DNA of 64,000 nt from contig JAIYCH010000056.1 in NCBI GenBank assembly GCA_027488135.1, positions 62,001-126,000 on the forward strand, given 5' to 3'. The notes beneath the pieces were generated by a model, which ran no database searches, was not told where the DNA came from, and was given only the letters and a program-made list of their open reading frames with translations. The position numbers and the translations under genes were made by a program. This stretch comes from Saprospiraceae bacterium (GTDB lineage: Bacteria > Bacteroidota > Bacteroidia > Chitinophagales > Saprospiraceae). Each line of letters begins with the position of its first letter. Positions within the stretch are counted from its first letter, which is position 1. Positions 8,838-17,938 of the stretch are shown in pieces.

Positions 8838-9842
8838 ATGATTCAAACTGATTTACTCATTATTGGAGCTGGTCCCGTCGGCCTTTTCACCGTTTTTGAA
8901 GCTGGTTTATTAAAAATGAGGTGTCATCTGATAGACGCGCTGCCTATGGCGGGGGGGCAATTGACGGAAATCTATCCTAAAAAACCAATATATGATATTC
9001 CCGGTTATCCCTCTGTTTTAGCGGGAGATTTGATTGATAAATTATTAGAGCAAATCGCCCCTTTCAGTCCTGGATTTACCCTTGGTGAAAGAGCAGAAAG
9101 TCTGGAAAAACAAGACGACGGCTCGTTCGTATTGACTACTAATAAAGGGACCCAAATAAAAGCTCCCGTCATTGCCATAGCAGGTGGTTTAGGTTGTTTT
9201 GAACCAAGGAAACCACCATTGGAGAATCTCGAATCTTATGAAGATAAGGGGGTTGAGTATATTATTAGAGATCCTGAGTTTTATAGAGATAAAAGAGTGG
9301 TTATCGCTGGTGGAGGAGATTCTGCCTTGGATTGGAGTATTTTTCTTACGGATGTAGCTAAAGAGGTTTCTTTAATTCATAGGAGAAATGATTTTAGAGG
9401 AGCGCTCGATTCTGTTGAAAAGGTTTTTCATCTGGCACAAACAGGGAAATTAAATTTACTGACCGATGCACAGATTGTAGGATTAAGGGGCAACGGTGCT
9501 TTAGATGCCGTTCAGATTGAAAGTAAATCAAAAGGTGTTTTTCATCAGGAAACGGACCACTTTATACCTCTCTTTGGGTTGTCGCCTAAATTGGGTCCCA
9601 TGGCCGATTGGGGACTTCAGATTGATAAAAATGCTATAGAGGTAAATACGTTCGATTATGCCACGAATATTCCTGGCATCTTCGCCATCGGTGATATAAA
9701 TGTTTATCCTGGTAAACTAAAGCTTATTTTATGTGGTTTTCATGAAGCTACTTTAATGTGTCAATCCGCATTTAAAATAGTTTTTCCTGATAAAAAAATT
9801 AGTTTTAAATATACCACAGTGAATGGGGTTGAATCTTTCTAA
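8838..9842 (+). CDS. Ferredoxin--NADP(+) reductase, thioredoxin-reductase-like (YumC type)
   Basis: A 334-residue soluble flavoprotein that would move electrons between NADPH and ferredoxin or flavodoxin. The FAD-binding GAGPVG is at residues 10-15, the NADP-binding GGGDSA at 158-163, and the second FAD motif FAIGDINVYPGK lies near the C-terminus. The CxxC redox pair of true thioredoxin reductase is absent, which points to the YumC/TrxR-like FNR family. The start at the ATG at 8838 is favoured because MIQTDLLIIGAGPVG aligns with the family and the promoter lies just upstream. A nitroreductase remnant follows 19 bases later and was probably cotranscribed. Confidence 0.85.
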   Translation: MIQTDLLIIGAGPVGLFTVFEAGLLKMRCHLIDALPMAGGQLTEIYPKKPIYDIPGYPSVLAGDLIDKLLEQIAPFSPGFTLGERAESLEKQDDGSFVLTTNKGTQIKAPVIAIAGGLGCFEPRKPPLENLESYEDKGVEYIIRDPEFYRDKRVVIAGGGDSALDWSIFLTDVAKEVSLIHRRNDFRGALDSVEKVFHLAQTGKLNLLTDAQIVGLRGNGALDAVQIESKSKGVFHQETDHFIPLFGLSPKLGPMADWGLQIDKNAIEVNTFDYATNIPGIFAIGDINVYPGKLKLILCGFHEATLMCQSAFKIVFPDKKISFKYTTVNGVESF

Positions 9843-9861
9843 AAAGTAAAATTATTAATCT

Positions 9862-10488
9862 ATGTTGGGTTCTGAATTTGAGGAGATTGTTCAGTTACGA
9901 AGGTCAAATAGAAGTTTTGATCCAGAAGTGGAAGTGCCCGATGATGTGATTAAAAGGAGTTTGGAAAGGGCTATTCTTTCTCCTAATTCCAGCAATATGC
10001 AATTATGGTCTTTCTTTTGGATTCGTTCTGAAGAGGAAAAAAAGAGATTTCAACCTTTGTGTCTTGATCAATATGCTGCAAAATCAGCCAAACATTTGGT
10101 TGTTTTTGTTACAAGAAGAGATTTGTGGAAGGAAAGAGCAAAATGGAATGCAGACCAAATTAAAAGACAGGTTGTTGGCAAACCTGATAAGTATCAGAAA
10201 CGAATGATTCAATACTATGAAAAGTTGATGCCTATTGCTTATGGCTACGATTTTCTTGGTATTTATTCTTTTTTAAGGAAAAGTATTTCATTCTTTATGA
10301 GTATTACTAAGCCCTTTGTTAGAATGGGAGGTTCGGCAAATCAACGCATCATTGTTCAAAAATCATGCGCACTTGCCGCGCAAACTTTTATGTTATCTAT
10401 AGCTGCAGAAGGTTATCATACCTGTCCAATGGAAGGTTTTGATGAAGTACGAGTGAGAAAAGCGCTCAATTTACCTCGAATAGCATAG
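9862..10488 (+). CDS. Nitroreductase-family protein, truncated by an in-frame amber stop
   Basis: An FMN-dependent nitroreductase-family protein of 208 codons as read. The N-terminal RRSNRSF and the SPNSSNMQLWSF motif are typical of the flavin and NAD(P)H binding region, and a helical insert at about 80-150 contains several Trp and Lys. The frame hits TAG at 10486-10488, yet the same frame continues without shift for 31 more codons to TAA at 10582, and those codons encode the conserved family C-terminus (GKGTEKGIWGERNRVP). The product therefore lacks its last strand, which in this family swaps between the subunits of the dimer. It is either a recent pseudogene, a read-through gene or a sequencing error. 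Confidence 0.75.
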   Translation: MLGSEFEEIVQLRRSNRSFDPEVEVPDDVIKRSLERAILSPNSSNMQLWSFFWIRSEEEKKRFQPLCLDQYAAKSAKHLVVFVTRRDLWKERAKWNADQIKRQVVGKPDKYQKRMIQYYEKLMPIAYGYDFLGIYSFLRKSISFFMSITKPFVRMGGSANQRIIVQKSCALAAQTFMLSIAAEGYHTCPMEGFDEVRVRKALNLPRIA

Positions 10489-10584
10489 ATTAATATGATT
10501 ATTGCGGTTGGAAAAGGCACTGAAAAAGGAATATGGGGTGAACGTAACAGAGTACCGTATAATGAGGTTGTAATCGTAAAATAA
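10489..10584 (+). pseudogene. Severed C-terminal tail of the nitroreductase
   Basis: Thirty-one codons directly in frame after the amber TAG, ending at TAA (10582-10584), encode MIIAVGKGTEKGIWGERN and the rest of the usual nitroreductase end (RVPYNEV). No frameshift is needed; restoring one sense codon at 10486 would rebuild a protein of about 240 residues. Confidence 0.7.
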
Positions 10585-10660
10585 TCATTTTTTAAGGCTG
10601 ATTTCATAATTAAATTTCTTTGATTTTTGTATATTAACGTCTATAACATAATATGTCAAA

Positions 10661-12067
10661 ATGATAAGACGAGATTTTTTAAAAAAGAGTGGGGGAGCCT
10701 TAACGGTAGTTTCTGGGTTATCTATTATTCCCTCTTTCCTGTTAGGGAAAAAATGGGGTCATATTCCCCCCAGCGAGAAAATTAATTTGGCTTGTATTGG
10801 TATTGGAAATAGAGGGGCAGATATAATTAAAAAATTACACGGAACTGGCCTGGTGAATATTGTTGCTCTATGTGACACCGACATGGGTGCACCACATACA
10901 CTACCAATTATTAAACTTTTTCCTGATGTTCCGCAGTTTCAAGATTTCAGGGTCTTATTTGATAAGATGGGAAATCAGTTTGATGCCATTACTGCCGGTG
11001 TACCTGATTTTTCTCATTTCCCTATTACGATGCTGGCCATGTCGGAGGGTAAACATGTTTATGTAGAGAAACCTATGGCTCATACCTTTCAGGAAGTAGA
11101 GCTTATGATGAGGGCTGAAAAAAAATATAAGGTAGCTTGCCAAATGGGTAATCAAGGGCATTCTGATGAAAATTATTTCCAGTTCAAAGCATGGACTGAA
11201 GCTGGTATTATTAAGGATGTTACTCGTATTACTGCTTTCATGAATAATGGAAGGAGATGGCACGGTATGAAAGTCTCTGATTTTTTGCCTGAACAGCCTG
11301 TTCCTGAATCACTCGATTGGGATGCATGGCTTTCAACCTCTTCCTTTAAATCTTATAATAAGGGGTATATCAATGGGGATTGGAGGTCGTGGTTTGAATT
11401 TGGTAATGGTGCATTGGGCGATTGGGGCGCTCACTTGATTGATACAGCGCATGAATTTTTAAAATTGGGTTTACCTAATGAAGTGAATCCTTCCTTTATG
11501 CAGGGTCATTCTCCTTTTATTTTTCCTCAGGAATCAACCTTGGTTTTCAAGTTTCCAAGAAGGAATAATTTGCCAGCGCTTGAATTAAGTTGGTATGAAG
11601 GGTTCAATAATCAGCCTACACATCCTGATTATTATGGTGAACCAGTTAGAGCAAAAGATATTCCTCCACCAACAGCTGGAAACGTAAATACAAAAAGGTA
11701 TCCTGGTAAGGTCATTTATTCTAAGGATTTAGTCTTCAAAGGTGGTTCTCACAGTGCCCCTTTAGTAATCATTCCGGAAGATAAGGCCAAAGATATGGCA
11801 TCAAGCCTGCCTGATGTTCCAGTGAGTCCATCTAATCATTTTTTGAATTTTGTCAGGGCGTGTAAGGGCGAAGAATCTTGCAGGTCATCTTTTAAAATAG
11901 CTGGACCCTTGTGTCAGGTTATGGCTTTAGGTGTTGTTGCCCAAAGAGTTAATGCCAAGATTGACTTCGATATTAACAAAAAAGTAATTACAAATCATGC
12001 CTTGGCTAATCAATTACTAACCGGATCTCCCCCCCGGAAAAACTGGGAACAATACTATAAATTATAG
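10661..12067 (+). CDS. Tat-exported Gfo/Idh/MocA family oxidoreductase
   Basis: A 468-residue NAD(P)-dependent dehydrogenase of the glucose-fructose oxidoreductase/inositol dehydrogenase superfamily. The N-terminus is a twin-arginine signal (RRDFLKKSGG then a hydrophobic stretch to about 30), so it folds with its cofactor before export to the periplasm. The Rossmann GIGNRG is at 47-52 and the catalytic EKP motif at 136-138. Exported members of this group in Bacteroidota usually act on sugars or glycan-derived polyols; the exact substrate is unknown. The gene stands alone between the broken nitroreductase and a small zinc-ribbon gene 29 bases downstream. Confidence 0.85.
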   Translation: MIRRDFLKKSGGALTVVSGLSIIPSFLLGKKWGHIPPSEKINLACIGIGNRGADIIKKLHGTGLVNIVALCDTDMGAPHTLPIIKLFPDVPQFQDFRVLFDKMGNQFDAITAGVPDFSHFPITMLAMSEGKHVYVEKPMAHTFQEVELMMRAEKKYKVACQMGNQGHSDENYFQFKAWTEAGIIKDVTRITAFMNNGRRWHGMKVSDFLPEQPVPESLDWDAWLSTSSFKSYNKGYINGDWRSWFEFGNGALGDWGAHLIDTAHEFLKLGLPNEVNPSFMQGHSPFIFPQESTLVFKFPRRNNLPALELSWYEGFNNQPTHPDYYGEPVRAKDIPPPTAGNVNTKRYPGKVIYSKDLVFKGGSHSAPLVIIPEDKAKDMASSLPDVPVSPSNHFLNFVRACKGEESCRSSFKIAGPLCQVMALGVVAQRVNAKIDFDINKKVITNHALANQLLTGSPPRKNWEQYYKL

Positions 12068-12096
12068 TAAAACTATTAAGGGTGTAAGGGGTTATT

Positions 12097-12393
12097 ATGT
12101 ATAGAAATTTAAATATAGTAAATATGAAATGTCCATCATGTGATGAATTGCTAGTGATGTCAGATCGACTAGGTGTTGAAATTGATTATTGTCCTAAATG
12201 CCGTGGCGTCTGGTTAGATAGGGGAGAGCTTGATAAAATTATCGAAAGATCTTCACCGACAAGTCAAAGTCAAGGAAATAGAATACCTGACGAAAAAAGC
12301 AGATACAGGGAGAACGAGCAAAGATATTACAAAGACCCATACTATGGGAAGAAGAAAAAGGAAAGTTTCCTGGAAGACTTATTTGATTTTTAA
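12097..12393 (+). CDS. TFIIB-type zinc-ribbon (zf-TFIIB) domain protein
   Basis: A small soluble protein with one zinc ribbon formed by CPSC near residues 12-15 and CPKC near 32-35, followed by the family signature GVWLDRGELDKIIER. The C-terminal half is charged and low in complexity (many Lys, Arg, Tyr). Members are widespread and of unknown function, possibly binding nucleic acid or acting as small chaperone-like proteins. Two starts are possible: ATG at 12097, which has a GGGG-containing stretch ahead of it, or ATG at 12124 (MKCPSCDE), which matches the usual family N-terminus better. The gene ends at a bidirectional terminator shared with tRNA-Glu. Confidence 0.8.
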   Translation: MYRNLNIVNMKCPSCDELLVMSDRLGVEIDYCPKCRGVWLDRGELDKIIERSSPTSQSQGNRIPDEKSRYRENEQRYYKDPYYGKKKKESFLEDLFDF

Positions 12394-12394
12394 T

Positions 12395-12434
12395 AAAAAA
12401 AGCGACTGTTTGATAAAAACAGCCGCTTTTTTGT
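12395..12434. terminator. Bidirectional intrinsic terminator
   Basis: The arms AAAAAGCG-A-CTGTTT and AAACAG-C-CGCTTTTTT pair with a single A/C mismatch. The hairpin is followed by six T on the plus strand and seven T on the minus strand. It should stop the zinc-ribbon transcript from the left and the tRNA-Glu transcript from the right. Confidence 0.8.
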
Positions 12435-12437
12435 TTG

Positions 12438-12509
12438 TAGCCCGTACGGGAATCGAACCCGTGTTACAGGAATGAAAATCCTGCGTCCTAACCCCTAGAC
12501 GAACGGGCC
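12438..12509 (-). tRNA. tRNA-Glu (anticodon TTC)
   Basis: The reverse complement folds as a full 72-base cloverleaf: acceptor GGCCCGT/ACGGGCT with a G-U first pair, a D arm with GTCT/GGAC, anticodon stem CAGGA/TCCTG with loop TTTTCAT (anticodon TTC), and a T arm ACGGG-TTCGATT-CCCGT. The discriminator base is A. The 3' CCA is not encoded and must be added; a CCA-adding enzyme gene lies at 49.6 kb in this window. Confidence 0.96.
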
Positions 12510-12550
12510 TTTGTGAAAAACTATCTCTAAAGTCTTTTTCTAAAGGAATG

Positions 12551-12582
12551 CAAATGTAATAAGCTATTCTTATTCTTCCAAT
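12551..12582 (-). promoter_or_regulatory. Promoter of tRNA-Glu
   Basis: On the minus strand a perfect TACATTTG (-7 element, plus-strand 12551-12558) lies about 40 bases upstream of the tRNA, with a TTGG some 19 bases further upstream as a plausible -33 element. Confidence 0.55.
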
Positions 12583-12713
12583 TTTTTAGCCGTTTTTTTA
12601 TAAAATAATAATGTATTGTTTTTTTGACAATCTATCCACATCGCTTTTTATGGTTAATTATTTATAATTCATACTTATTTATACAAAAAAATATCCTTTA
12701 AGTAGTTTTTATG

Positions 12714-12721
12714 TATTTTTG
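12714..12721 (+). promoter_or_regulatory. -7 element of the gap-pgk operon
   Basis: A perfect TATTTTTG lies 79 bases before the gap start codon; no good TTTG is seen at -33. The remaining bases between tRNA-Glu and gap (12510-12799) are AT-rich and hold no ORF. Confidence 0.5.
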
Positions 12722-12766
12722 CAGCAATTTTGAAATTATAGTTAATGTCATTTTTACTCTAAGTAA

Positions 12767-13786
<1,020 letters not shown>

Positions 13787-13801
13787 TATTTTAAGGTTTT
13801 T

Positions 13802-15007
13802 ATGGAAAATATAGATTTTAATAATAAAAAAGTATTGGTAAGAGTGGACTTTAATGTTCCTCTTTCCAGTACTTTCCAAATTACTGATGATAATAGAATC
13901 AAAGCTTCGTTGCCGACCCTAAATTATATTTTAGAACATGGCGGGGCTTTGATTTTATGTTCTCATTTAGGTCGTCCCCAACAAAAAAAATTGGAAAATG
14001 GGGAATTGAATGTTACAAAGTTCACACTAAATCATTTAACGGCCTATTTATCATCAACTTTAAAGAGACCTGTTACTTTTATATCTGATTGTATAGGCTC
14101 TGAAGCAGTTCATGCTTGCAACGATTTAAAACCAGGGGATGTTATACTACTGGAAAATACTCGTTTTCATCCAGGAGAAGAGAAAGGTGATAAAGAAATG
14201 GCAGGTATATTAGCTTCATTAGCTGATATTTATATCAATGACGCCTTCGGTACCGCACATAGAGCGCATGCCTCAACTACGTTGGTAGCTAATTTTTTTA
14301 CTGCCGATAATAAGGGTTTTGGTTTTCTGATGAAGGCTGAAATTGAAAATGCCCGTCATATTATTGAGCACCCTGAAAAACCATTTACTGCCATAATTGG
14401 TGGAGCAAAGGTTTCTGATAAAATGTTGCTTCTCGATAAAATGTTGGACCAGGTGGATAACTTAATTATCGGAGGTGGTATGGCTTTTACTTTCATAAAA
14501 GCTAAAGGGGGGCAAATAGGAAATTCACTCGTTGAATTAGATAGACTCGATCTTGCCCTTCAATTAATGGAGAAGGCAAAATCAAAAGGAGTAAATTTAC
14601 TTCTGCCGGTTGATGTTATCGCTGCCAATACATTTGGTAACGATGCTGAAAAAATGGAAGTATCTTCTGATGATATTCCGGAGGGATGGCTAGGATTAGA
14701 TATAGGTCCAAAAGCAGTGGAAGCTTTTGTTTCAACCATCAAATCTGCTAAAACTATTCTTTGGAATGGGCCTATGGGTGTTTTTGAAATGCCTTCCTTC
14801 GCTAAAGGTACTTTGGCTATAGCTGAGTCTGTAGCTGAAGCAACACAAAATGGAGCCTACTCTTTAGTGGGTGGCGGAGATTCTGTCGCTGCGGTTACTC
14901 AAGTAGGCCTTTCTGATGCAGTCAGTTATGTTTCAACAGGTGGCGGTGCTTTGCTTGAAATGCTGGAAGGAAAAGTTTTACCAGGCGTGAAAGCCATCAG
15001 TGAATAA
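13802..15007 (+). CDS. pgk: Phosphoglycerate kinase
   Basis: A 401-residue monomeric kinase that transfers phosphate from 1,3-bisphosphoglycerate to ADP. The N-terminal KKVLVRVDFNVPL, the substrate-binding LENTRFHPGEEKGD, the hinge-region GGAKVSDK and the C-terminal WNGPMGVFE and GGGDSVAA nucleotide loop are all intact, and the length is normal. It lies 15 bases after gap, with no promoter between. Its stop is only four bases from the end of the convergent ppc gene. Confidence 0.97.
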   Translation: MENIDFNNKKVLVRVDFNVPLSSTFQITDDNRIKASLPTLNYILEHGGALILCSHLGRPQQKKLENGELNVTKFTLNHLTAYLSSTLKRPVTFISDCIGSEAVHACNDLKPGDVILLENTRFHPGEEKGDKEMAGILASLADIYINDAFGTAHRAHASTTLVANFFTADNKGFGFLMKAEIENARHIIEHPEKPFTAIIGGAKVSDKMLLLDKMLDQVDNLIIGGGMAFTFIKAKGGQIGNSLVELDRLDLALQLMEKAKSKGVNLLLPVDVIAANTFGNDAEKMEVSSDDIPEGWLGLDIGPKAVEAFVSTIKSAKTILWNGPMGVFEMPSFAKGTLAIAESVAEATQNGAYSLVGGGDSVAAVTQVGLSDAVSYVSTGGGALLEMLEGKVLPGVKAISE

Positions 15008-15011
15008 AGTA

Positions 15012-17789
15012 TTAGCCAGTCTGCCCCGTTGCACTGGCTATAGCATTGACAGTTAGCAAAAGTGAAACTAGTGTTTTATCTGATTGCTGACTGTCATCGC
15101 TTTTTACAAGCGTTCTCCATTCCTTTAAAAGCCTGATTTGACTACGATGTAAATCCTCTATAAGGGAGTTCCGCAATAAATTAGAATAGTAGTGTCTCGG
15201 CCTTCTTTCTTCCAATGTTTTATCAAGGAGAAAAGATAAATGTGCCTCCGTCAAAGACAACTCTTTCTCAAATAATTGGGAAAATTTATTTCTGATATTC
15301 TTGTTATCTACTAATTCTGCATAATCTTTCATAATATGAATGGAAGAACGTGCCAGACTCGTATCTACATTGGTAATAAAATATCGAATAAATGGATCAT
15401 CTTTTAATGCGATCTGGAATTTTTCATAATTTTTCGGGTGTTCAGTTCTCAGCTTTTCTAATGTCGAACCTATTCCATACCATGATGTCATGTTATATCT
15501 GGCTTGTGACCAGGCAAATACCCATGGAATGGCTCTTAAATCGGCTAAAGAGTAAGCTCCGGTTCTTCTGGAGGGACGGGAACCAATTCTACTTTGTTCT
15601 AAGGCATCAATAGGCGTTGCCTGTCTAAAAAATGCTATGAAACCTTGTTCATTCAAAAGATGTGTATATACACTCTGACTTTCCTTTGCCATCCATTCCA
15701 GTATATCAGCTAATGGATGTCCATAGGGTTCTTTTAATGACCCAAGAAGGCTGTGTGAAAGTGAACTGGCTGTTAAAACCTCTAAATTATATACCGCATT
15801 TACTCGATTTGCATATTTTTGTTCTATGGTTTCTCCTTGTTCCGTCAATCGTATATCGCCATTAAAAGAATGTCCGGGAAGAGCCTGCACAAAATAATGG
15901 GTAGGACCAGCACCCCGGCTTATGGTTCCTCCTTTACCATGAAAAAATCTAATTTTCACACCAAATTTACCTGCAGCGTTCGAAAGATTAATTTGTGCCT
16001 TATGTAAATTCCATTGACTACACAATAGTCCGCCATCTTTATTACTATCACTGTATCCTATCATTACCTGCTGGGAAATGGTATGTATTTCTTGTTGCTG
16101 GGCCTGATATTTTAGACTTCTTAGAGTAACAGGGTGGGATAAAAAGGCTGTTAAAATTTTTGGGCCGTTGGATAGATCTTCTATGGTTTCAAGGAGCGGC
16201 ACAACGGGTAACATGCAGACCATTCCATCAGGAGTATATCGCGTTAGTCCCGCTTCTCTTGCCAAAATATATACTACCAGCAAATCAGAAACATTTCTGG
16301 TCATACTGACTATTAGTGAGCCCATTCCTTCCGTTCCATATTGCTGAACGTGCTCAGAAACAACGGCATAAACTTCCATTACGTTTCTGGCTTCATCTGC
16401 CAAATCATTCAAATTTCTAACGAAAGGCCTGCCAGAAGACAGCTCCTCTTCAATAAATGCCAGTCTATCTTCTTCTGATGCATGTACAAACCAATCACCA
16501 GGTTTTCCTGTTGCGTTAATTAATTGGGAAATGGCCTTATCGTGAAAAGCACTATTTTGTCTTATATCTAATTTGGCAAGGTGAAATCCAAAAGTTTCTA
16601 CCAGGCGAATGCTTTCATAAATTTCTGTTTCTGAAATAGTAATAGCTCCATAATCTTTAAGAGCAGATTGTAATAATTCTAAATCTTTTTTTAACTCAAA
16701 TGAATATCTGTAGCTAATGCTCCTTTCATGTAATGCGGTGGCATGCCCCCTTGCCGTAGCCAGAGGTAATTTTTCAATGATTAAACTTATAAATTGCCTG
16801 AAGGCTTCTCCTTTGTTTCTGTTATAAACTTCGTAGGCATTTTCACCCAGTTCTAATAATAATTCTCCTACTCTCCATTGTAAATGATCGGGTGCATCCT
16901 CAATGTTTAAAGCAAAACTTAGTTGCTTCACTAGTTGTGTCAACTTTCTTCTCAACACAACAAAAGCATTAAGCCGTAATTGTTTTAATGTTTCGACGGT
17001 TACTTTTGAGGTAACCAAAGGGTGACCATCCCTGTCCCCACCTACCCAATTGCCAAAGGTGATCTTTGGAAAAGCTTTATTTTCAAATAAATTTTTTTTG
17101 TTGAAACCTAGATATTCCCAGGCTTGTATAAGTCGCCTATCCAGAATGGGTAAAACTTCAGGGAAAACATTGGTAAAATAATGGAGTACGTTTCTTATTT
17201 CAGATGGAACGTCAGGTTTCTCCAAATAAATCTCTCCTGTTTTCCATAATCGGTATAAGGATGACTTGATTTTCTCTTTATTTGTCATCAATTCCTGACT
17301 GGAAAACATAGTGTTTTCTCTCTCAACAAGTAATAGGTACAATTCTCTATGGTGTTCTAATACTGTAGCTCGTTTTGCTTCCGTTGGATGTGCCGTCAAA
17401 ACGGGTTCAACCCTGGTGTTTTTTAAGGCCGTTGCAATATCTTCGGAGTAAATACCCGCTTGTTTAACTTTTTTAATTTGGTAAGCCCATAATCCTCTAA
17501 CTTGACTTAAATCTTGATTCTCTTCTTTTCGACGTTGTTGAACAGCACCATTAACTTCAACAATATGAACCAGTTGAAATAATATTGAGTATAGTTGAAC
17601 TCCCTTGTCATCAAGAAATGTACCAACATCTATTTTGTTTTGTAGCAAAGGTATCGAACTCGCTACATCGATTTCACCATTTTCAATGAGGACATCTTTG
17701 AATGTCTGTAATAGAAAACATAAATCTTTATATGGTTTACCTAGTTTTTCAATGACCAGGTCAAGAATATTTTCAGATTGATTCCGCAT
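15012..17789 (-). CDS. ppc: Phosphoenolpyruvate carboxylase
   Basis: A 925-residue anaplerotic enzyme that adds bicarbonate to phosphoenolpyruvate to form oxaloacetate. The catalytic histidine lies in VLTAHPTEAKR (His134). The second signature, HGKGGTISRGAGPTHYF, is present near residue 600, and the basic motif RIGSRPSRR follows. The C-terminus ends ATGQTG rather than the more common RNTG, but the terminal Gly is kept. The gene is divergent from pulA. An 8-bp inverted repeat (15013-15020 with 15033-15040) overlaps the last codons but has no T run. Confidence 0.96.
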   Translation of the reverse strand: MRNQSENILDLVIEKLGKPYKDLCFLLQTFKDVLIENGEIDVASSIPLLQNKIDVGTFLDDKGVQLYSILFQLVHIVEVNGAVQQRRKEENQDLSQVRGLWAYQIKKVKQAGIYSEDIATALKNTRVEPVLTAHPTEAKRATVLEHHRELYLLLVERENTMFSSQELMTNKEKIKSSLYRLWKTGEIYLEKPDVPSEIRNVLHYFTNVFPEVLPILDRRLIQAWEYLGFNKKNLFENKAFPKITFGNWVGGDRDGHPLVTSKVTVETLKQLRLNAFVVLRRKLTQLVKQLSFALNIEDAPDHLQWRVGELLLELGENAYEVYNRNKGEAFRQFISLIIEKLPLATARGHATALHERSISYRYSFELKKDLELLQSALKDYGAITISETEIYESIRLVETFGFHLAKLDIRQNSAFHDKAISQLINATGKPGDWFVHASEEDRLAFIEEELSSGRPFVRNLNDLADEARNVMEVYAVVSEHVQQYGTEGMGSLIVSMTRNVSDLLVVYILAREAGLTRYTPDGMVCMLPVVPLLETIEDLSNGPKILTAFLSHPVTLRSLKYQAQQQEIHTISQQVMIGYSDSNKDGGLLCSQWNLHKAQINLSNAAGKFGVKIRFFHGKGGTISRGAGPTHYFVQALPGHSFNGDIRLTEQGETIEQKYANRVNAVYNLEVLTASSLSHSLLGSLKEPYGHPLADILEWMAKESQSVYTHLLNEQGFIAFFRQATPIDALEQSRIGSRPSRRTGAYSLADLRAIPWVFAWSQARYNMTSWYGIGSTLEKLRTEHPKNYEKFQIALKDDPFIRYFITNVDTSLARSSIHIMKDYAELVDNKNIRNKFSQLFEKELSLTEAHLSFLLDKTLEERRPRHYYSNLLRNSLIEDLHRSQIRLLKEWRTLVKSDDSQQSDKTLVSLLLTVNAIASATGQTG

Positions 17790-17818
17790 AAAATTGAGTG
17801 TTGCGGTTAAGGCTCCGA

Positions 17819-17826
17819 CAAATGTA
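17819..17826 (-). promoter_or_regulatory. -7 element of ppc
   Basis: A perfect minus-strand TACATTTG lies 30 bases upstream of the ppc start codon, identical to the -7 element in front of tRNA-Glu. A matching -33 TTTG is not evident. Confidence 0.5.
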
Positions 17827-17888
17827 TATCTTTTAACTTTATTTTCTTTTATTAACGAGAAATTACATTTTTTTCAAACTGTTAATTT

Positions 17889-17916
17889 TTTGTTAAAATA
17901 ATAAAGTTTATCTTTG
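17889..17916 (+). promoter_or_regulatory. Promoter of the pullulanase gene
   Basis: TTTG at 17889-17892 and a perfect TATCTTTG at 17909-17916 are separated by 16 bases, slightly short for the Bacteroidota consensus. Transcription would start near 17922, about 17 bases before the ATG. Confidence 0.5.
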
Positions 17917-17938
17917 TCAAAATTCTAAGAATAAATTC

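Noticed and set aside
10955-11263. Minus-strand frame of 102 codons opposite the Gfo/Idh gene
   Set aside because: It has no recognisable sequence or upstream signals and lies wholly within a well-supported gene.
15013-15040. Inverted repeat at the ppc/pgk convergence as an intrinsic terminator
   Set aside because: The 8-bp arms lie partly inside the ppc coding end and no T run follows on either strand, so it does not meet the standard for a terminator.
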